Assembly: GCA_013813075.1 (NCBI GenBank)
Contig: JACCSI010000172.1
Coordinates: 1-18,399 of the forward strand
DNA: 18,399 nucleotides
Reading direction: 5' to 3'
Source: Acidobacteriota bacterium
Lineage (GTDB): Bacteria; Acidobacteriota; Vicinamibacteria; Vicinamibacterales; UBA2999
This document shows positions 14,660-18,399 of the stretch, one piece after another. The notes under the pieces were generated by a model. The model was not told the DNA's origin. It searched no databases and saw only the letters and a program-made list of their open reading frames with translations. Made by a program: the position numbers and the translations under genes. Within the stretch, counting starts at the first letter, position 1. Each line of letters starts with the position of its first letter.

Positions 14660-16446
14660 CGGAGATCGATAAACAGGCGGCGCACGGACTTGCCGGCCTC
14701 GGCACACGCCTCGCGAATCGCCGCCTCGCGTTCGGCCCCGATCGCCGGAGAGCTCAGCACCACTTCGTCGACCTGCTGCGTCGCCAGAATCGAGGCGAGG
14801 TCTTCCATGCGCCCCTGGACGGGAACTCCCATGACATAGCGCTTCAACTTGACCGGGTCGTCGTCGACAAACGCGATTGGCCGCATGTTCCACGCCTGGT
14901 TGGCGCGCATCTCACGGACGAGCAATTGACCGCTGGCTCCAGCACCGTACACGACAATGCGACGCGTCTGTTTGCGGCGGACATGCGCGAGATCGCCCAT
15001 GGCACGGAAGGAAGCGCGGGTGCCAACGACAGCCATCAACAGGAGAATGGCGTCGATGATGAAGACCGCACGCGAAAAGCCTTCGAGGCGGTACACGTAT
15101 GCGGCAATCAGGACCGACACCACGGATCCAAAGGCGACGCCGCGCAACACCGCCATCAAATCCATCAGGCCGAACGTTTCCCACGAGCGGGAATACAGCC
15201 CCGAGACGTACAGCGCTCCTAACTTGCTGGCAATGACGATTGGCAGCGACGCCGCAAAGAACGGGAAGAAGTTGTCGAACGCTTCCCCCTCGAAGCGGAT
15301 GCGCCACGCCGCGTAGTAGCACGCGGTGATGAGCACCAGATCGAGCAGCACCTGGCCGGCATGCCAGCGGAACGTGAGATCCTGGAGAAATGGCGCAAAC
15401 GACGATTTCTGGAGGGCACGGAAGTCCTCGGCATCGTAGGCGCGGACGCGCGCGAGATAAATTCCGACCAGCACCAGCCCGACGCCCGACACCGCCACCA
15501 GCGGCAGCATCGGCTGGAGTCCCTCGCGTTGGACGAGGAACGCCAGGACGCCTGCACTGAGTCCGATCAGGTAGAGGATACGCACAGCCGTGCGCTCGGA
15601 AAATCCGAGTGACACGAGGCGATGCGACACGTGGTCTGTACCACCGCGCGTCGCCTGGCGTCCCGCCAGGCGTCGCAGCACCAACACGAACGACGTGTCG
15701 AACAGCGGGACCACGAGGACCAGCCCCACGACGACGGCCGTTTGCACGAAACCGTCGATCGGCGCGGTCAGCGGGACGAGTGAGGCCGCGGCCAGCGAGC
15801 CTCCCAGGAACAAACTGCCGGAGTCGCCCATGAAGAGCCGCGCCCGATGGCGATTCCAGTAGAGAAAGCCGACCATGCTGCCGGCGATGGCTCCAAGAAA
15901 CAGCACCAGTGCTTCGCCCAGCACCGGCGCCCAGAGATACGCCATCAGGGCGGCGGCGCACATGGCGATGCCGCCCGCCAGGCCATCCATGTTGTCGAGC
16001 AGATTGAGCGCGTGGACGACACCGCCAAACCACAGCACGGCTGCGAGCGTGACCGGCCACGGCAAGGTTACGCCCTGCCCTGTCGCGATGACGAACACGA
16101 CGAGGGCCCCGACAACCAGCGAGGCGACAAGCTTGGCCAGCGGCGACAGTTGCAGACGATCATCGAGCAACCCGATGACGAACATCGCAACCGCAGCGAT
16201 GGGGATGGCAATCTCGTGCGGCTGATCGAGGTTCCGTCCGGGAAGCAACTGCGCCGCCAAAACGACCACCGCGGCCGCCAGCGCAAAACCCACGCCGCCC
16301 ATGGTCGGAGTGGGATTGGAGTGCCAGCGGTCGGGCCGGGGCGGAACCACTGCGCCACCCTGGGCGGCGACGTGGCGCACGAGACCACAGAATGCCCAGG
16401 AGAGTACGGCGGCGACGAGTGCCGAACCAACCACCGCGGTCACCAC
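14656..16446 (-). CDS. Fusion: WecA/MraY-like polyprenyl-phosphate sugar-1-P transferase plus PglF/CapD-type membrane and Rossmann region lacking the epimerase domain
   Basis: A 596-residue membrane protein. Residues 1-300 form a complete WecA/TagO-type transferase, which starts polysaccharide assembly by moving a HexNAc-phosphate from a UDP-sugar to a lipid carrier: GLLDDRLQLSPLAKL (Asp95-Asp96), NLLDNMDGLAGG (148-159), LFMGDSGSLFLGG (204-216) and TDHVSHRLV (270-278), all amid TM helices. Residues about 360-480 look like the four-helix membrane part of PglF/CapD epimerases (RFEGEAFDNF, LYSRSWETFGLMDL). Residues about 495-590 are a Rossmann domain with VVYGAGASGQLLVREM and AFVDDDPVKL, then the protein ends, before the epimerase catalytic domain would begin. 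The start is uncertain: GTG 16446 or 16443; ATG 16530 would overlap the upstream gene by 74 bp. No Shine-Dalgarno is seen. The gene follows the capsule transferase by 10 nt. Confidence 0.87.
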   Translation of the reverse strand: MVTAVVGSALVAAVLSWAFCGLVRHVAAQGGAVVPPRPDRWHSNPTPTMGGVGFALAAAVVVLAAQLLPGRNLDQPHEIAIPIAAVAMFVIGLLDDRLQLSPLAKLVASLVVGALVVFVIATGQGVTLPWPVTLAAVLWFGGVVHALNLLDNMDGLAGGIAMCAAALMAYLWAPVLGEALVLFLGAIAGSMVGFLYWNRHRARLFMGDSGSLFLGGSLAAASLVPLTAPIDGFVQTAVVVGLVLVVPLFDTSFVLVLRRLAGRQATRGGTDHVSHRLVSLGFSERTAVRILYLIGLSAGVLAFLVQREGLQPMLPLVAVSGVGLVLVGIYLARVRAYDAEDFRALQKSSFAPFLQDLTFRWHAGQVLLDLVLITACYYAAWRIRFEGEAFDNFFPFFAASLPIVIASKLGALYVSGLYSRSWETFGLMDLMAVLRGVAFGSVVSVLIAAYVYRLEGFSRAVFIIDAILLLMAVVGTRASFRAMGDLAHVRRKQTRRIVVYGAGASGQLLVREMRANQAWNMRPIAFVDDDPVKLKRYVMGVPVQGRMEDLASILATQQVDEVVLSSPAIGAEREAAIREACAEAGKSVRRLFIDLR

Positions 16447-16456
16447 AGGGAGGACT

Positions 16457-18169
16457 TTACACCGAAGCGGCGACCCGGCGCTCCCGCCGTTCGTCCGTAT
16501 GAAACGGTTTGCCGTGCAGAATGCCGTCACAAATGAGGTCGAGACCCTGGGTCGCGCCCGGGCGCAACGGGTCGAAGGTGTCCAGCCGCAACTGAAAGAT
16601 CGGATAGCCGGCCTTCGGTTCGATGAACGGCAGCGGAATCATCCGATTGAAGAAGAAGTGATACGCATATCGTCGCGCGCGCGCCTGCTGCTCCGGTGTG
16701 AGCCGGCCCGCAAACGGCAGACGGTCGAGGAGCCGGAAGTACTCGTCCGGACTCGACGCGTCGTGGGTAATGCCCTTGTTGCGAATCCAGGCTTCGCCGG
16801 CGACGATAATCGGGAGACCGACGCTCGACAGCTCGACGCCCATCTTGGTCCCGTAGATCACGGCGGCGTTGCACAACGACATCAAGGCGTAGCTGCTGAT
16901 GCCGCTTTCCGGCGGCACAACGATGACGTTGCCCGGCAACTGCGCGATGCGTTTCTTCAACTCGCTGAGAATCGGCTGGCGCGACACGGGAAAGCCGCTG
17001 ATCTCGGCCGGGTGCACGCGCACCAGCAGTTGCAGCTCCGGACGCGCGGCGAAATATTCCACGGTCTGCACCAGCCATTCGAGCATGCTGGGAAAGGCGT
17101 TGGCTGGATAGTGCAACTGCGCATCCCAGCTCACATTGGTCAGGCAGCCGATGACCGGCCTCGACAAATCGACGCCAACCTTCGCGGCAATTTCGTGTGG
17201 GTCTTGCCGCGTCGGCCGATGAAAGACAATCCAGTCGAATAAGCCTTCGCGGCGGCTTGCCAGGTACGACATCAGCTCGCGCTCCTGCTGCGGCTTCAGC
17301 TCGGTGTCCTGCCAATGTTCGACCGGTTCGTTCATCAAGGTATGGTGATAGGTATCGTCGTGACTGAAAATAAAACGGCGCTTCCGGTACGCGACGTTCC
17401 AGGTGACGACGCGCACGCCTTCGCGACGCGCCACCGTGCTGACAATGCCCCACGGCACATAAATGCCGTGCGTGACCATCACCGCTTGGAAGTCGATCGC
17501 CCGCATCAGCCGCGTGGTGGCGCGAGCCGTGAGGACCGCCGCCTCGAGATACCGTCGCAGCACCGCCTCGCCGTGCGGTTCCGCATCGATCGAACCGGTC
17601 GCGAAGAACCGAAGGGCGCCCGCGAGCGCGTGCTCCCCGATTGGGAGGTCGTCGATGACCAGGTCGTGGATGTCCTCGACCGGATGCCTGCCGGCGATCT
17701 CCGCGGCGGCATGGCGGTCCTCGTCTGTCAGCCAGTCGCTATAGCGATGCACGCGAATCCCGAGCTCCGAGTAAACGCGTTCGGCCGGCCAGAAGCAATC
17801 GCGGCACAGGTCGCGCTGGGGTCCCTGCCGAACAAACCTCTCGATGCGCGGATACAACGACGCCTCGCACTCCGCACACGCGGGCAGCGCGCCGTCACAC
17901 AGTAACGCGTGCGCCTCCGCGCCACGCAGCGTCAAGGCCACCGACAACGCGCTTTCGAGCGACACCGCGTGAGCATAGGAGCCGATGCTGGTCGCGATCA
18001 GCACGCGAGGGCCGTTGCTTGCGGCACGGCGCGCCTCTTCCCAATGCCGTCCCTCGCTGAGCAACGCACGCGACCAGTCCGGATAGGCATCCGCACGAGC
18101 GTAGTACCACCGTCTGGCGAGCCGTGTCGTCCGCCAGAGCAGTGGGTATTCCCGGATCCGATGCTTCAT
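16457..18169 (-). CDS. Capsule polysaccharide biosynthesis glycosyltransferase-like protein (KpsS/KpsC-like) with CxxC pairs
   Basis: A 570-residue soluble protein resembling 'capsule polysaccharide biosynthesis' GT-B proteins. The N-terminal half begins PRVLIATSIGSYAHAVSLES (54-73). It carries an unusual cysteine cluster: Cys91, Cys98-x2-Cys101 and Cys122-x2-Cys125, which looks like a zinc-ribbon. The C-terminal half has VIGCLTNVSWDAQL, LLVRVHPAEISGFP (381-394), SSYALMSLCNAAVIYGTKMG and VELSSVGLPIIVAG (445-458), the last being the donor-site pattern shared by KpsS/KpsC and related enzymes. No TM segment or signal is seen, so it works in the cytoplasm, presumably on lipid-linked glycan. ATG 18169 overlaps the HAD gene stop as ATGA. 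The sugar it adds and the role of the metal-like site are unknown. Confidence 0.85.
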   Translation of the reverse strand: MKHRIREYPLLWRTTRLARRWYYARADAYPDWSRALLSEGRHWEEARRAASNGPRVLIATSIGSYAHAVSLESALSVALTLRGAEAHALLCDGALPACAECEASLYPRIERFVRQGPQRDLCRDCFWPAERVYSELGIRVHRYSDWLTDEDRHAAAEIAGRHPVEDIHDLVIDDLPIGEHALAGALRFFATGSIDAEPHGEAVLRRYLEAAVLTARATTRLMRAIDFQAVMVTHGIYVPWGIVSTVARREGVRVVTWNVAYRKRRFIFSHDDTYHHTLMNEPVEHWQDTELKPQQERELMSYLASRREGLFDWIVFHRPTRQDPHEIAAKVGVDLSRPVIGCLTNVSWDAQLHYPANAFPSMLEWLVQTVEYFAARPELQLLVRVHPAEISGFPVSRQPILSELKKRIAQLPGNVIVVPPESGISSYALMSLCNAAVIYGTKMGVELSSVGLPIIVAGEAWIRNKGITHDASSPDEYFRLLDRLPFAGRLTPEQQARARRYAYHFFFNRMIPLPFIEPKAGYPIFQLRLDTFDPLRPGATQGLDLICDGILHGKPFHTDERRERRVAASV

Positions 18170-18399
18170 CGCGCGCCGGATTCGACCGGCAGGTCGATGA
18201 GTGCTTCGAACTCGCCCGGCGGGGGCAAGGTGTCGAGGACCCGCCAGGCGCCGTGGGATTGCAGTTCCGGGGCTTTGTAGACGCCGGTGGCGACCGCAAT
18301 CGTGCGCGCGCCAATGGCCTGGGCGCAGTCGATGTCGTGCGGCGTGTCCCCGACCACGAACACATGACCAGACTCGATCGCCGCTTGCGGAAACCTTTG
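18166..18399 (-). CDS. HAD-family phosphatase, C-terminal fragment (start beyond window)
   Basis: Only the last 77 residues are inside the window; the frame is open to the right edge. HVFVVGDTPHDIDCAQAIGA is a clear HAD motif IV, where the two aspartates in GDTPHDID bind Mg2+. ARTIAVATGVYKAPEL follows, as in phosphoglycolate-phosphatase-like (subfamily I) enzymes. The nucleophile motif DxDxT and the cap would lie outside. The substrate is unknown; in polysaccharide loci such enzymes often dephosphorylate a sugar or sugar-acid phosphate. Its TGA overlaps the start of the capsule transferase (ATGA, 18166-18169), which ties it to the same operon. A GTG at 18363 exists but falls inside motif IV and is not the real start. 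Confidence 0.85.
   Translation of the reverse strand, partial: QRFPQAAIESGHVFVVGDTPHDIDCAQAIGARTIAVATGVYKAPELQSHGAWRVLDTLPPPGEFEALIDLPVESGAR

Noticed and set aside
14660..14893. Open upstream extension of the GT4 frame
   Set aside because: It overlaps the end of the fusion gene; the GTG at 14659 gives the normal GT4 N-terminus and a GTGA overlap like its neighbours.

Overview
The window is high-GC bacterial DNA, almost fully coding, with no RNA genes, mobile elements or CRISPR seen. An ABC permease of the acidobacterial 'ADOP' type (MacB/FtsX fold, no ATPase of its own), a CsbD-like stress protein and a TIGR03000-like domain suggest Acidobacteriota, perhaps Vicinamibacteria-like. This assignment is inferred from gene content only.

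Left part (1-5579), mixed housekeeping and hypothetical genes. On the minus strand are a partial ADOP permease and a csbD-like gene followed by a clear hairpin. On the plus strand are three genes: an exported protein of unknown function, a probable exported protein joining a TIGR03000-like domain to a SAM methyltransferase, and a polytopic membrane protein.

Right part (5651-18399), an extracellular polysaccharide locus read almost entirely on the minus strand. From right to left: the C-terminal end of a HAD phosphatase; a KpsS/KpsC-like capsule glycosyltransferase with paired CxxC motifs; a fusion of a WecA/MraY-type sugar-phosphate transferase with the membrane and Rossmann front half of a PglF/CapD protein; a GT4 glycosyltransferase; two GT2 glycosyltransferases; and an RmlD-type reductase. 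Most of these genes overlap their neighbour by exactly 4 nt (ATGA or GTGA), so the set looks like one translationally coupled operon. After an oppositely oriented lhgO-like FAD enzyme, the minus-strand run continues with a DegT aminotransferase, a UDP-GlcNAc 6-dehydrogenase (WbpA-like) and a Tat-signal FAD oxidoreductase.

How they may work together (inference): the WecA-like half loads a first sugar-phosphate onto a lipid carrier, and the GT4, two GT2 and capsule-type enzymes extend it. RmlD supplies dTDP-L-rhamnose. The dehydrogenase and aminotransferase supply an amino-uronic sugar nucleotide. The other enzymes of both sugar pathways, and any flippase, polymerase or export genes, are not in this window.

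Several plus-strand genes start within a few bases of a good -10 box, suggesting leaderless or near-leaderless transcripts.
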